Assembly (NCBI RefSeq): GCF_017901135.1
Contig: NZ_CP072801.1
Span: 1,922,001 to 1,986,000, forward strand
Direction of reading: 5' to 3'
DNA: 64,000 bases
From: Thiothrix litoralis
GTDB lineage: Bacteria; Pseudomonadota; Gammaproteobacteria; Thiotrichales; Thiotrichaceae
Shown here: positions 1-9,308 of the stretch, in pieces
Layout: each line of letters opens with the position of its first letter
Numbering within the stretch: position 1 is the first letter of the stretch
The notes under the pieces: model-generated
Database searches by the model: none
Told to the model about the DNA's origin: nothing
The model's input: the letters and a program-made list of their open reading frames with translations, nothing else
Translations under genes and position numbers: made by a program

Positions 1-367
1 TGAATGCCTGCAAGCGCCGCAACACGGCCTTGACCCGCGCCACCACCTCGCGTGGGCTGAAAGGTTTACAGATGTAATCATCCGCCCCCAGCTCCAGCCC
101 CAGTAAACGGTCGATCTCTTCGACGCGCGCGGTCAGCATGATAATCGGCACGGGGGAAAACTGGCGGATGTCCTTGCAGACTTCCAAACCATCTTTCCCC
201 GGCAACATCAAGTCGAGCAGGATAAGCTGCGGGTGTTCCTTGCGTACCCACTCCCCTACCCCAAGGCCAGTATTGAGCCAGTGGGTTTGGTAATTGGCGT
301 TTTGCAGGTATTTTTGCAGCAAATCGGCAATTTTAGGTTCGTCTTCAACAATCAGAATCTGTTCCAT
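1..367 (-). CDS. Response regulator, BaeR/OmpR-like (3' end off the window)
   Basis: The gene runs off the left edge, so only the receiver domain and linker are seen. Visible are the acidic pocket VEDEP near the start, the phospho-acceptor region [11 protein letters not shown], and the conserved lysine in [14 protein letters not shown], which marks an OmpR/BaeR-type receiver. The start (CAT read backwards at 365-367) lies 11 bp after the stop of the histidine kinase gene, so the two form an operon, kinase first. The receiver closely resembles that of the regulator at 50069-50743. The DNA-binding domain is outside the window, so calling it a winged-helix transcription factor is inference from the receiver subtype. 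Confidence 0.9.
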   Translation of the reverse strand, partial: MEQILIVEDEPKIADLLQKYLQNANYQTHWLNTGLGVGEWVRKEHPQLILLDLMLPGKDGLEVCKDIRQFSPVPIIMLTARVEEIDRLLGLELGADDYICKPFSPREVVARVKAVLRRLQAF

Positions 368-378
368 GTGGGTATCCG

Positions 379-1857
379 TCAACTTTGCAGGGGTAGGTGT
401 ACCCGAATTTCCAAGCCACCCAGTGTGGAATGCGCTGCGCTAATGTTGCCACCATGGGCTTCCACAATATTGCGGCAAATGCTCAGGCCAATACCAGCGC
501 CACCCGTGGCGCGGTTACGCGAGCTTTCGACCCGATAGAGGCGTTCAAACAAGCGGGGTAAAGCATCCTCAGGGACGCCGGGGGATGAATCTTCAAACAG
601 GATGTCGACCCAGCCAGCCTTGAGCTGGGTACTGATATGCAACTGCCCCGGCTTGTCGGTGTAACGCAGGCTGTTTTCCAGCAAGTTTTTGAACAATTGC
701 TGCAACCGTTGTGAATCGCCTTGAATCAATACTGGCTGCTGGTTTAAGCCTTTCACATCGACACTCAATTGTTGTTCATCCAGTGAGGTACTATGCAAAG
801 CCAAGGTTTCTTGCAACACCGCAATGAGATCGAGACTTTCCTTTCGGTAACTGAGTGCCCCGCTGTCAGACATGGAAAGGTCGTACAAGTCGCTGACCAA
901 GCGTTGCAAGTGGCTGACTTCCTGATGCAAGGAGGCCAGCGTGCTGGCATCCGGCTGGTTGATGCCATCCTGCAAGGCTTCGATTTCACCACGTAAAATC
1001 GCCAGCGGGGTGCGCAGTTCGTGGGCAATATCCGCTATCCACTGCTTGCGGGAAGCCTCATTCTGCTGCAAGCGCTCCGCCAACTGATTAAAATCACAGG
1101 TCAACAAGCCAAGTTCATCACGGCCCGCTGGCTGCATACGCGAAGCATAATTTCCATCAGTCAATTGGCGGGTTCCCCTACGAAGTGCCTGAATCGGCCG
1201 TCCCAAATGACGCGCCAGCAGGAAGGACAATAGCCCCGCCATGGGTAAAGCCAACAACAATACAACCATCCACAAGGTGCGTTGCAAACGGTCAGCGAAA
1301 TCCACATCCACTTTTTCGGTCAGGCGTTGGCGGCGGTGCATTCCCAGATAACCGATGGTTTTCCCCTTGGATTTAAGTTCGTGTAAATCCTGAGGGACAT
1401 CAAGGCGGATATTGCCTTTGACAATGGCACGCTGGGCATCCAGCAGTACAATTCGACTGATGAAACGTTCCATGCGTTGCGCAATATGCGAGCGGGGGGG
1501 AGGTGGCGGTCTGCCACTTGGCTCACGATAAGAACCGGGTGGGGATGCCAAAAGCTGCGGATCAGCGCCCTCTGCGTCGTCACCATTGGCCGGAAAAAAG
1601 CTGCTACGCACGGCACTATCAAGAATAAAGGTCCAAAGCCGCGAGTTACGCTCGAGTTCCGTCCAATCACCACGGCTCTCATAAACCTCGACCAAGCGGG
1701 CTTCTAACTGGAGAAGGGAACGGCTCTCCTGCTCATTCAGGTAGTCCAGAAAGTTGCGTTTCAAACTGTATTGCAAAATACCTGCTAGCCCGCCTGCAAT
1801 GAGTAAGCAGGCGAGAAAAATGGCGATAAACAGTTTGGTACGGATACTTAATATCAT
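379..1857 (-). CDS. Sensor histidine kinase, BaeS-like
   Basis: Inner-membrane sensor kinase of about 492 aa. A first membrane segment lies near residues 8-28, followed by a periplasmic loop of about 160 residues with a short proline run ([10 protein letters not shown]), a second segment near 190-215, and a HAMP linker ([18 protein letters not shown]). Then come HisKA with the phospho-acceptor in [15 protein letters not shown] and a HATPase with ENSLRYTD and [18 protein letters not shown]. All catalytic boxes look intact. The partner regulator begins 11 bp downstream. The pair is paralogous to the kinase/regulator pair at 48.5-50.7 kb. BaeSR handles envelope stress in enterics; the ligand here is unknown. 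Confidence 0.93.
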   Translation of the reverse strand: MILSIRTKLFIAIFLACLLIAGGLAGILQYSLKRNFLDYLNEQESRSLLQLEARLVEVYESRGDWTELERNSRLWTFILDSAVRSSFFPANGDDAEGADPQLLASPPGSYREPSGRPPPPPRSHIAQRMERFISRIVLLDAQRAIVKGNIRLDVPQDLHELKSKGKTIGYLGMHRRQRLTEKVDVDFADRLQRTLWMVVLLLALPMAGLLSFLLARHLGRPIQALRRGTRQLTDGNYASRMQPAGRDELGLLTCDFNQLAERLQQNEASRKQWIADIAHELRTPLAILRGEIEALQDGINQPDASTLASLHQEVSHLQRLVSDLYDLSMSDSGALSYRKESLDLIAVLQETLALHSTSLDEQQLSVDVKGLNQQPVLIQGDSQRLQQLFKNLLENSLRYTDKPGQLHISTQLKAGWVDILFEDSSPGVPEDALPRLFERLYRVESSRNRATGGAGIGLSICRNIVEAHGGNISAAHSTLGGLEIRVHLPLQS

Positions 1858-1926
1858 GGTGCATCATTGGACATTAGCAACCGGAAAATAGTTGCACGTT
1901 TAACGCCATTTATTGAATGCTGGTTA

Positions 1927-2625
1927 CTATTGGTATCTGATTTCCAGCCATACATGGCCTTTGCTACCAGACTTTTTAACCTGCACCACTTCAACTTCAC
2001 GTCCAGCCGCCAGATTGCCTGTTACTTTACCCAGCTTGCTACCGTTTTGACTTTGTTTACCAGGGGCATGTTCACGCACAGTTGCCGACCAGCTCAGTGG
2101 ATACTTATTACCTGTAACGGGTAATTCAGCACCGATTTTCAACCCTTGCTCCGCCCATTTGCCATTGGCAAACTGCCCGGCATAAATCCAGCCAGTAGAG
2201 CCTGTTGCGGTTACGTCAACCTTCTCTTCGGCAGGTAAGGCTTCGGATTCTGTCGGTGCAACGACCTCAGTGGTTTGCGCTTCCACTGTTTTGGTTTCGG
2301 GCATAACAGTTGTTGCTGGCTCTGGCGTATTCACTGACACACTCGTCAGGTTGCTCGTCGCAATATCCAAGGAAGCCAGTGCTGGAATATCCGCTTTCGA
2401 CGCAGAGGCATCAGCAACAGGTATCGCCGCTACCAAAGGGGAAGGAGTAACCGCTGCTGGTTCAGTCACTGGTTTAGCCGCCGCGCTAGCTGGCTTGGCT
2501 TCAACATCAGCCTTGGCATTACTGGTGCTCGGGCTACTCGCTACCAACGTTTGGGAAAACAGGAAAGCCATACCCGCCATTAACAGCGAGGTTCCTATGA
2601 CGAGTCCAATCAACTCGCGCTTCAT
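1927..2625 (-). CDS. Membrane-anchored SH3-domain protein, function unknown
   Basis: The protein has a short basic N-terminus and one membrane anchor (LIGLVIGTSLLMAGMAFLF). A roughly 100-residue Ala/Pro/Thr/Glu-rich linker follows, then a C-terminal bacterial SH3-like domain (TVREHAPGKQSQNG to VWLEIRYQ) ending at the C-terminus. This layout suits a periplasmic protein whose SH3 domain touches peptidoglycan or a partner across a flexible spacer. I start at the methionine of MKRELIG. Longer starts at 2670 or 2682 add a charged tail, and none of the candidates has a strong ribosome site. The gene sits between the two-component kinase and alr without evident coupling. No specific function is recognised. 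Confidence 0.72.
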   Translation of the reverse strand: MKRELIGLVIGTSLLMAGMAFLFSQTLVASSPSTSNAKADVEAKPASAAAKPVTEPAAVTPSPLVAAIPVADASASKADIPALASLDIATSNLTSVSVNTPEPATTVMPETKTVEAQTTEVVAPTESEALPAEEKVDVTATGSTGWIYAGQFANGKWAEQGLKIGAELPVTGNKYPLSWSATVREHAPGKQSQNGSKLGKVTGNLAAGREVEVVQVKKSGSKGHVWLEIRYQ

Positions 2626-2762
2626 TTGCTCGCGGCGATTGTTTTGAACAGCATATCTTATTGTTGCCATGTGCAAGCCCATCCATCATCAGATTTATTT
2701 GAACAAAAAATAGGATAGCAAATTCTTATCAGATTATCAGCAACAAGGATTTACTTATTTCA

Positions 2763-3836
2763 TCAAATATATTCATGCTTACAAAGATTTCCTGCATTGC
2801 ACAGGATTTCATAGCTAATAGTTCCCGCCGCTTGCGCAATACGGTCAACAGAAAGGTGCTTGCCCCATAACTCCACCTGATCACCGACCCGCGCTTCGAT
2901 AGCGGTCAGGTCGATCACGATCATGTCCATCGAGACGCGCCCCAAGAGCCGGGTTTGTTTGCCATTGACCCAAACGGGCGTGCCTGTTGGGGCATGACGT
3001 GGGTAGCCATCAGCATAACCAATCGCCACCACGCCGGTACGGGTATCTTCCGGGCAAGTCCAGCTTGCGCCATAGCCAATGCTTTCGCCCTTGGCAATGG
3101 TATGCACAGCAACCAACGGCGCAGTCAAGGTCATGACAGGCCGCAAACCGTCACGCTTGGCATCACCATTGGCAAAGGGTGAGGAACCATACAACATGAT
3201 GCCAGGGCGCACCCAGTTAACATGTGTCTGCGGCCAACCGAGAATACTGGCTGAATTACCAACACTACGGGGCGCACGCAAACCATCGGTGTACTTGGTA
3301 AAGCGTTCCAGTTGTAGCGGGGTTTGCGGGTTATCCAGCTCATCGGCACAGGCCATGTGCGTCATCAGCCACGGGGTCGGCTTGATATTCGGGTGTTTTC
3401 CCAGCCGCTCGAACAGGTGATGCGCCTGTTCCACCGGAAACCCCAACCGGTGCATTCCGGTATCGAGTTTCAGCGCAACATCCAGTTTGATGGAAGCCGG
3501 GGCGCTATCCAGCAATTCAAGCTGCGACAAGTCGTGGAGCACCACCCGCAACCGGTGTTCCGCCGCTGCTTTCATGCCTTGCAAGGTGTTGAAGCCTTGC
3601 AACACCAGGATGGGGTGGATGAAACGCGCCTGACGCAATTCAATCGCCTCCTGAAGGCAAGACACCGCGAAACCGTTGGCATGGCTCAGGGTTTCCGCCG
3701 TCTTGAGCATGTTATGCCCGTAAGCGTCAGCCTTAATGACGGCCATTGCCAAACTGTTGGGCGCAACCGCGCGGCAGCGGGCAAGATTATGCCGCAAGGC
3801 AGCGGTGTCGATGGTGGCGCAGGCTGATCGTTTCAT
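2763..3836 (-). CDS. alr: Alanine racemase
   Basis: PLP-dependent interconversion of L- and D-alanine in the cytoplasm, feeding peptidoglycan precursors. The 357-residue length is normal for Alr. Lys35 in AVIKADAYGHN is the Schiff-base lysine, and the second catalytic residue is the tyrosine of IGYGASW in the C-terminal domain. The start MKRSACATIDTAALRHN matches the family's usual beginning. It lies 26 bp downstream of dnaB on the same strand, an arrangement common in gammaproteobacteria, and probably shares dnaB's transcript. Confidence 0.96.
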   Translation of the reverse strand: MKRSACATIDTAALRHNLARCRAVAPNSLAMAVIKADAYGHNMLKTAETLSHANGFAVSCLQEAIELRQARFIHPILVLQGFNTLQGMKAAAEHRLRVVLHDLSQLELLDSAPASIKLDVALKLDTGMHRLGFPVEQAHHLFERLGKHPNIKPTPWLMTHMACADELDNPQTPLQLERFTKYTDGLRAPRSVGNSASILGWPQTHVNWVRPGIMLYGSSPFANGDAKRDGLRPVMTLTAPLVAVHTIAKGESIGYGASWTCPEDTRTGVVAIGYADGYPRHAPTGTPVWVNGKQTRLLGRVSMDMIVIDLTAIEARVGDQVELWGKHLSVDRIAQAAGTISYEILCNAGNLCKHEYI

Positions 3837-3862
3837 GCGGGCAGTGTAGCGGTTTGCAGCAA

Positions 3863-5245
3863 TTATTCAAATCCTGAAGTGTAAATGTCAGGGGTAAAAT
3901 TCTCGAAACGGGTGTATTTGCCGAGAAACGTTAAACGCACACTGCCAATCGGGCCATTACGCTGCTTGGCGATGATGATTTCTGCCGTTCCTTTGTCAGG
4001 GGATTCAGGGTTGTAGACCTCATCGCGGTAGATGAAGATGATTAAGTCAGCATCCTGTTCAATCGCGCCCGATTCGCGTAAATCCGACATCACCGGACGC
4101 TTATTGGGGCGCTGTTCCAGACTGCGGTTAAGCTGTGACAGCGCAATGACGGGTACTGACAGCTCTTTCGCCAAGGACTTGAGGGAGCGGGAAATTTCCG
4201 AAATTTCAGCAGTACGGTTATCCGAGCTGCCGCCTACCTGCATCAGTTGCAGGTAGTCCAGCACGATCAGGCCAAGCTGCCCATGCTCACGCATTAAACG
4301 CCGGGCGCGGGCGCGGACTTCCGTCGGCGAAAGTGCTGGGCTATCGTCAATGAACATCGGCACATCATTGAAAATTTTGACGGCAGTGGCGATACGCGGC
4401 CAATCTTCGTCGGTCAATTTACCTGTCCGAATCCGAGTCTGGTCAACCCGCCCCATGGATGACAGCAGACGCAGGGTAAGCTGTTCAGCGGGCATCTCCA
4501 TACTGAAAATAGCGGTGGGAAGTTTTTTGTGGGCAGCGGCATATTCGGCGATATTCATCGAAAACGTAGTTTTGCCCATCGACGGCCGCCCCGCCACGAT
4601 CACCAAATCCCCCTTCTGCAAGCCCGAGGTCATCTCATCCAGATCGTGGTATCCGGTCGAAACGCCCGTGACATTGCTGTCGAGCTTGCTCATTTCTTCA
4701 ATGTGCGCCAACGTGACTTTGAGCAAGCCTTTTAGCGGCTTGAATACTTGCCCTTGCCGGGTTCCCTGCTCGGCAATTTTGAAAACTTTCTGTTCAGCCT
4801 CGTCCAGCAACTCTTTCGTAGGGCGGCCTTGCGCGGTGAATGCGGAATCAGCAATCCCCGTCCCCACCGTGATGAGCTGGCGCAGCACGGATTTTTCGCG
4901 GACGATTTCGGCATAAGCCTTGATATTGGCGGCACTCGGCGTGTCTTTTGCCATCGTAGCGAGGTATGCAAAGCCACCCGCATGTTCCAACTCACCGCGC
5001 TGCTTGAGCCATTCAGACACGGTGACCAGATCCAGCGGTTTGCTGTCTTCCACCAAATCAGCAATCGCGCGGAAAATCAGGCGGTGATCTTGCCGGTAGA
5101 AGTCGCCCTCCGTCACTTTATCGGCGATGGTATCCCACGCCGTGCTGTCGTTTGCCAAGCCACTCAGCAACAAGCCGCCCAGAACAGATTGTTCGGCTTC
5201 GATGGAATGGGGGGGAATTTTAAGTGATTCGTATGAGTCTGCCAT
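3863..5245 (-). CDS. dnaB: Replicative DNA helicase DnaB
   Basis: Hexameric 5'-3' replicative helicase that unwinds DNA at the fork. The 460-residue protein has the N-terminal DnaB domain (PPHSIEAEQSVLGGLL) and a RecA-like C-terminal domain. The latter carries Walker A GRPSMGKTTF, a Walker B region ending in LIVLDYLQLM, and the late helicase motifs ALSQLNRSLEQRPNKRP and LRESGAIEQDADL. No intein is present. It follows rplI but is separated from it by a transcription terminator, so it probably has its own promoter in the 5246-5314 gap. alr follows on the same strand. Confidence 0.98.
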   Translation of the reverse strand: MADSYESLKIPPHSIEAEQSVLGGLLLSGLANDSTAWDTIADKVTEGDFYRQDHRLIFRAIADLVEDSKPLDLVTVSEWLKQRGELEHAGGFAYLATMAKDTPSAANIKAYAEIVREKSVLRQLITVGTGIADSAFTAQGRPTKELLDEAEQKVFKIAEQGTRQGQVFKPLKGLLKVTLAHIEEMSKLDSNVTGVSTGYHDLDEMTSGLQKGDLVIVAGRPSMGKTTFSMNIAEYAAAHKKLPTAIFSMEMPAEQLTLRLLSSMGRVDQTRIRTGKLTDEDWPRIATAVKIFNDVPMFIDDSPALSPTEVRARARRLMREHGQLGLIVLDYLQLMQVGGSSDNRTAEISEISRSLKSLAKELSVPVIALSQLNRSLEQRPNKRPVMSDLRESGAIEQDADLIIFIYRDEVYNPESPDKGTAEIIIAKQRNGPIGSVRLTFLGKYTRFENFTPDIYTSGFE

Positions 5246-5314
5246 ACGGCGAGTTTACCCAAAATTGCGGGCAAGCGTTAGGGATAGAACAGTGGGAAAG
5301 CTGTGGATAAATAA

Positions 5315-5352
5315 AAATGCCCCGCAGCGCAATCAAGCACAACGGGGCATTT
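5315..5352 (-). terminator. Intrinsic terminator after rplI
   Basis: A 10-bp perfect inverted repeat (AAATGCCCCG at 5315-5324 with CGGGGCATTT at 5343-5352) encloses an 18-nt loop. Read on the minus strand, the GC-rich stem runs into TTTTTATTT, as expected for Rho-independent termination. It separates rpsF-rpsR-rplI from dnaB. Confidence 0.88.
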
Positions 5353-5378
5353 ATCACAAGGCATTGTTAAAGCAGGAA

Positions 5379-5825
5379 TTATTCCGCTTCAACCACGACC
5401 TTGATGGTAGTATCGACTTCAGCGTGCAAATGTACGCCGACTTCAAATTCACCCAAGTGGCGCAGCGCACCATCCGGCATACGGATTTCGCGACGCTCTA
5501 CCGTAATGCCAGCAGCCATAATGGCTTCAGCAATTTCAATGTTCGATACAGAACCAAACAACTTGCCTTCGTTACCCGCTTTGCTGGTGATGGTCAGAAC
5601 CATATCAGCCAGTTGGTCACGACGTGCTTGAGCAGCAGCCAGAATTGCTTCGGCTTCAGCTTCCAGTTCCGCACGACGCACCTCGAAGGCTTCCTTGTTG
5701 GCTTTAGTTGCCATTTGGGCTCTGCCTTGCGGGATCAGGTAGTTACGGGCATAACCAGGACGCACGGACACAACACTGCCCAAACTTCCCAAGTTTTCTA
5801 CTTTTTTCAGAAGAATGATTTCCAT
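5379..5825 (-). CDS. rplI: 50S ribosomal protein L9
   Basis: Structural protein bL9 of the large ribosomal subunit, 148 aa, the normal length. The N-terminal RNA-binding domain MEIILLKKVENLGSLG is followed by the central helix and the C-terminal domain. The start is taken at MEIILLKK. The frame stays open a few codons further upstream, but that extension is not part of the family. Third gene of the ribosomal operon after rpsF and rpsR; a strong terminator lies immediately downstream. Confidence 0.97.
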   Translation of the reverse strand: MEIILLKKVENLGSLGSVVSVRPGYARNYLIPQGRAQMATKANKEAFEVRRAELEAEAEAILAAAQARRDQLADMVLTITSKAGNEGKLFGSVSNIEIAEAIMAAGITVERREIRMPDGALRHLGEFEVGVHLHAEVDTTIKVVVEAE

Positions 5826-5889
5826 CGTTCTCACCTTGTCTGCGCACAAACATCGAGCATTTGTGCGTAAGTTGACTGTTTACAGCACT

Positions 5890-6117
5890 TTATTTGTGCT
5901 GATCCGTGTATGGCAGCAGCGCGAGGAAACGTGCCCGCTTGATGGCAGTTGCCAGTTGGCGCTGATAAATCGCTTTGGTGCCGGTAATGCGGCTAGGGAC
6001 GATTTTGCCGGTTTCGGTGATAAAGCTTTTCAGGATATCGAGATCTTTGTAATCAATCTCGGTGATCTTTTCAGCCGTGAAACGGCAGTATTTTTTGCGG
6101 CGGAATTGACGTGACAT
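5890..6117 (-). CDS. rpsR: 30S ribosomal protein S18
   Basis: bS18 of the small ribosomal subunit, 75 aa. It has the family hallmarks RKKYCRF near the N-terminus and the basic patch [19 protein letters not shown]. The partner bS6 is encoded immediately upstream (24-bp gap), as in most bacteria; S6 and S18 bind 16S rRNA together. Confidence 0.98.
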   Translation of the reverse strand: MSRQFRRKKYCRFTAEKITEIDYKDLDILKSFITETGKIVPSRITGTKAIYQRQLATAIKRARFLALLPYTDQHK

Positions 6118-6141
6118 AAACTATCTCCAGATCAACCGTAA

Positions 6142-6531
6142 TTATTCGTCGTCAGATGAATCATCATCATCAGACAGGGTTTCTTCACGCATACGCTTGG
6201 CAGGGCGAGCTTCCGCGTCTTTTCTCAGCGGGGAAGGTTCGGTAACAGCCTTGTCACAGCGCATGGTGACATTACGGATAACCGCGTCGTTGAAACGGAA
6301 AATGCTTTCCAGTTCAGCCAGTGTTTCCGCGCCACATTCGATATTCATCAGCACATAATGTGCTTTATGCAGCTTGTTGATTGGGTAAGCCAGTTGACGG
6401 CGACCCCAATCTTCCAGACGGTGGATAGCACCACCGCTTTCTTGTACCATACTACGGTAACGTTCTACCATCGCAGGTACCTGTTCGCTCTGATCCGGGT
6501 GGACCAGGAAAACAACTTCATAATGTCTCAT
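6142..6531 (-). CDS. rpsF: 30S ribosomal protein S6
   Basis: bS6 of the small subunit, 129 aa. The start [17 protein letters not shown] is chosen over an in-frame start 23 codons upstream because the family begins here and an AAGGAAA ribosome site precedes it. The body shows the usual [11 protein letters not shown] motif. The C-terminus ends in a very acidic tail, as in proteins modified by glutamate ligase RimK in enterics, though no rimK is in the window. It is first in the operon, about 85 bp downstream of a good sigma-70 promoter. Confidence 0.97.
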   Translation of the reverse strand: MRHYEVVFLVHPDQSEQVPAMVERYRSMVQESGGAIHRLEDWGRRQLAYPINKLHKAHYVLMNIECGAETLAELESIFRFNDAVIRNVTMRCDKAVTEPSPLRKDAEARPAKRMREETLSDDDDSSDDE

Positions 6532-6613
6532 GACGGTTTCCTTTCGGGTTAAACAGCCTCCCGCTAACGGTGAGGCAAGGATCCAAGGGCAATAGCCCAT
6601 AGAAAAGCGCGGA

Positions 6614-6643
6614 ATTATCCTTGAAGCAGAGGGGCTTTGTCAA
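6614..6643 (-). promoter_or_regulatory. Sigma-70 promoter of rpsF-rpsR-rplI
   Basis: On the minus strand, TTGACA (6643-6638) and GATAAT (6619-6614) are separated by 18 nt, close to consensus. The -35 hexamer is half of a perfect 12-bp palindrome, TGTCAATTGACA (6638-6649), so the plus strand also carries a TTGACA pointing toward the kinase gene. No good -10 follows in that direction. Confidence 0.7.
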
Positions 6644-6755
6644 TTGACATTGGATTGAATTTCAGCGACGCCAATAAGGGAAGCGACATACCCGCCTGCC
6701 ATAGCCTACACTACCCGAATGGGAATCATCAGAAAATAAAGGAAGGCGAGGGCAA

Positions 6756-6785
6756 ATGATTACGACCACAGGAATACCCACGTGA
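6756..6785 (+). CDS. Possible 9-aa leader peptide coupled to the kinase gene
   Basis: ATG at 6756 is preceded by a purine-rich ribosome site (GGAAGGCGAGGG) and encodes MITTTGIPT. Its TGA (6783-6785) overlaps the GTG start of the kinase in the tetranucleotide GTGA (6782-6785). The kinase start itself has little Shine-Dalgarno sequence. The layout suggests translational coupling, but so short an ORF could be chance. Confidence 0.4.
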   Translation: MITTTGIPT

Positions 6786-7609
6786 ACCATCCAGCACTGG
6801 CGCGGTATCCGTTGGCTTTACCGGGTCACCACTTATTGCAAGTACTGCACGAAAGCGAAAATGCCATCATTGTATTGGCCAGCGCTCCGGGCGGTCAGCC
6901 TGTGGTGATCAAACGCTTTAAATTCGATGCCAGCAAGCTGGATCAGTACTTGGTCGATGAATTCCTCATGGAAAGCTTGGCACTGGGTTTGCTGGCACAT
7001 CGCGGCTTGGTAAGACCCATTGATGCGGGTTTGTTAGCCGGGGCGTTATACATGATCATGGAATATGTGCCCGGTCATACCTTGCGGCGGCAACTGTCCC
7101 TGATGCCACTGCCCCCGCTGGAACAAGCCTTGCAGTGGTTTACTGAGATTACCTTGGCTCTGGGTGAAATTCACGGCATCGGCCTGCTGCATCAGGATCT
7201 CAAAACCTCCAACATACTGGTACGCAACGATAACTCCCTGGCGCTACTGGACTTTGGACTGGAAACCCGCCTGCTGGTAGCCACGGGGTTTATGCGTGAA
7301 GATGAAATCTATTGCACCCCCTATTACATCAGCCCGGAACGCATTATCGGCGACCCCCCGGATGAACGCACCGACCTCTACGCCCTAGGGGTAATACTGT
7401 ATGAATTACTGGTTGGTCACAAACCCTATGAATCAACATCGCTAGAAGAACTCTTGAAAAAACAGGCAATTGCCCCCATTCCTCTGCTACCTGCTACACT
7501 GCACGCTTATCAGCCACTGGTCAACGGGTTACTGGCAAAGTTCCCCGAAAACAGGCTACAGTCAACCAATATAGTGGTACGATTGTTGCAGGACATAAAA
7601 CAAAAATAG
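6782..7609 (+). CDS. Ser/Thr protein kinase (Hanks type), soluble
   Basis: A 275-residue single-domain eukaryotic-like kinase without membrane segments. Seen are the ATP-anchoring lysine (Lys44 in VVIKRFKFD), the catalytic loop LLHQDLKTSNILV (HQD in place of HRD, with the catalytic Asp, Lys and Asn kept), the metal-binding LLDFGLE, and an activation segment running EDEIYCTPYYISPERI. The C-lobe motif DLYALGVILYELLVGHKPY is intact. Activity is predicted. The GTG start overlaps the stop of a possible leader peptide. It precedes a small membrane protein and the exosortase pair on the same strand, so its substrate may lie in that envelope system; this is inference from proximity only. Confidence 0.93.
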   Translation: MNHPALARYPLALPGHHLLQVLHESENAIIVLASAPGGQPVVIKRFKFDASKLDQYLVDEFLMESLALGLLAHRGLVRPIDAGLLAGALYMIMEYVPGHTLRRQLSLMPLPPLEQALQWFTEITLALGEIHGIGLLHQDLKTSNILVRNDNSLALLDFGLETRLLVATGFMREDEIYCTPYYISPERIIGDPPDERTDLYALGVILYELLVGHKPYESTSLEELLKKQAIAPIPLLPATLHAYQPLVNGLLAKFPENRLQSTNIVVRLLQDIKQK

Positions 7610-7661
7610 ACGAGTGTGAGACAAACCGTGCGTTTGTTTTTAGACTAGGAGTATCGAAACC

Positions 7662-7976
7662 ATGAAAAAACACGTTAAATGTATTACCGCAAAAAATCTT
7701 GATTGTGAGCAATCACTGGTCTTTTACTTCATGCGCAGTGCCAAATGGGTGGCTCTGGCTTTACTGGTGGGGATTGGTGGGCTAAGTGCAGTACTCCAGT
7801 TTCAACGCCAGCAGGATATTAACTGGATATTCTTTTCAATCTGCATCCTGTGCGGTGCCATCCTGTTCTGGATCGGGCATTGCCTCATGAAAAATGAATG
7901 CGCCACCCAACGACGCTGCGGCACTTGCAACAAAGAACCGCCCACCATTGGCAATGTTCCGGTACGGCAAGCATAA
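7662..7976 (+). CDS. Small two-pass membrane protein with Cys-rich tail, unknown
   Basis: A 104-residue protein starting at MKKHVKCITAKN behind a clear AGGAG site (7648-7652). Two hydrophobic segments (about residues 28-46 and 55-75) are followed by a short tail holding NECATQRRCGTCNK. Three closely spaced cysteines in that tail, plus C6 and C15, could bind a metal or form disulfides. It lies between the kinase and exosortase genes, 52 bp after the kinase stop. I do not recognise the family. Confidence 0.65.
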   Translation: MKKHVKCITAKNLDCEQSLVFYFMRSAKWVALALLVGIGGLSAVLQFQRQQDINWIFFSICILCGAILFWIGHCLMKNECATQRRCGTCNKEPPTIGNVPVRQA

Positions 7977-8045
7977 CCAAGGCTACCTTTTAGCCCTAAA
8001 ATCAGATAAAATGATGCCATCATAAAAATCACAAGAAACAGGGCT

Positions 8046-8558
8046 ATGTTACGTTTTCTTATATTCTTCCTATTGTTGCAGGGCGTATTGTTTGGGGCTG
8101 AAATGCTGCAACCCGTACAGTCAGCCATTATCCTCCCTTGGACAAGCCTGCTGGCAAATATCAGCGGTGGGCTGATGTCAGCTTTCGACCCCAATGTTGC
8201 CACAGCAGGCAAAGTGGTCAGCAGCACCCTGAACGGTTTTGCGGTGTCGATTGAGCCGGGTTGCAATGGTGTTGAAGCCATGATTGTCTTACTCGCAGCG
8301 ATCATCGCCTTCCCTGCCCCACTCCTGCACAAACTCACCGGGCTATTCTGGGGCTTTATCGCGATTCAAGGCATGAATTTATTGCGGATCATCAGCCTGT
8401 TTTACTTGGGGCAATGGAGTCAGGAACTGTTTGACTGGGCACATTTGTACATCTGGCAAGCCCTAATCATGCTGGATGCACTGGTGGTCTTCCTGATCTG
8501 GATTCATTACCTGCCGGGGCAAGCAACGCCACCCAAGCTGACGGAGGCTAACGCATGA
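8046..8558 (+). CDS. xrtH: Exosortase H (XrtH-type transpeptidase-like protease)
   Basis: A short (170-aa) polytopic exosortase that recognises and cleaves C-terminal sorting tags of exported proteins at the inner membrane. The exosortase catalytic triad is visible: Cys73 in EPGCNGVEA, Arg114 in NLLRIISLFYLG, and His133 in DWAHLYIWQ. The compact length and the immediately downstream partner gene fit the XrtH subtype, which in other bacteria acts on IPTLxxWG-CTERM proteins. The next gene overlaps by 4 bp (ATGA). The sorting-tag proteins encoded 1.5 kb downstream carry a Gly-rich tag instead, so the real substrate is open. Confidence 0.88.
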   Translation: MLRFLIFFLLLQGVLFGAEMLQPVQSAIILPWTSLLANISGGLMSAFDPNVATAGKVVSSTLNGFAVSIEPGCNGVEAMIVLLAAIIAFPAPLLHKLTGLFWGFIAIQGMNLLRIISLFYLGQWSQELFDWAHLYIWQALIMLDALVVFLIWIHYLPGQATPPKLTEANA

Positions 8559-9181
8559 TCCAGCAACCGTTACGCCGTTTCATACTGGGGGTCATCGTGT
8601 TTTTTCCGCTGACGTTTTTTGTCTGGTACATCTCGGCGACTTTTCATCTCGCCCCCATCACCCTGATCACGGGCAAGCTGCTGTCTATGCTGATTCCTGA
8701 TGCTCTCATGTGGCTAAGGCTGGATGGTCACACCTTAGTGTTAGCTTCCAATTTTGGGCATGACCTGAATGGTGCTGTTATATCCCCGCCCATAGGGGAT
8801 GATGTACTGGGTTTTCACCTTAACCCCTTGATTTACAGTTACAGTTTGCCGCTGCTGGCTGCCCTGATCCTTGCCACGCCCAGCCAGCACAAAGCGCAAA
8901 ATCTGTTGTGGGGCTTATTGCTGATTTTGCCCACCGAAGTATTCAGCATGACCTTCAGCGTACTCAAAACCCTGACGTTTGATGTGGGCGCAGCGTTTCA
9001 GACCCAACAAGGCATTTCAGCGCCGCTTGCTGACTTCATTGCCCTAGGCTATCAAGTGGGGACACTGTTATTACCGATGATTGCGCCGCTCATTATCTGG
9101 GTTGCCCTAAATCGCGCGTTTTTGACACAGCTTGCCCCACAACTGGAGCACACCCTAAACCCTCAGCCTCACAATGATTAA
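8555..9181 (+). CDS. Exosortase H-associated membrane protein
   Basis: A 208-residue membrane protein with several hydrophobic segments (near residues 8-28, 100-116, 120-137 and 175-195). It is translationally coupled to xrtH through an ATGA overlap. Proteins of this size and position are the standard partner of exosortase H, and the call rests mainly on that pairing. Its role in tag processing is not known; it may be a scaffold or substrate-handling subunit in the inner membrane. Confidence 0.75.
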   Translation: MIQQPLRRFILGVIVFFPLTFFVWYISATFHLAPITLITGKLLSMLIPDALMWLRLDGHTLVLASNFGHDLNGAVISPPIGDDVLGFHLNPLIYSYSLPLLAALILATPSQHKAQNLLWGLLLILPTEVFSMTFSVLKTLTFDVGAAFQTQQGISAPLADFIALGYQVGTLLLPMIAPLIIWVALNRAFLTQLAPQLEHTLNPQPHND

Positions 9182-9308
9182 AAACACTGCAAATATTGGA
9201 TTTTCAAGGGGAAACCCCAGTGTGCACAGCAGCATTCCGGCTTGAGCACACTGCTAAAATAGCGTCTACTTCGCGCCATCACCACCTTGAACTATTAGGA
9301 ATATAACA
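9182..9308 (+). other. Intergenic stem-loop region after the exosortase pair
   Basis: No gene is seen. A 7-bp stem (AGTGTGC 9219-9225 with GCACACT 9246-9252) encloses a 20-nt loop. Part of it can also pair differently (AGCAG with CTGCT at 9251-9255). There is no T-tract, so this is a weak terminator candidate or a leader structure for the 35-aa ORF. Confidence 0.3.
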
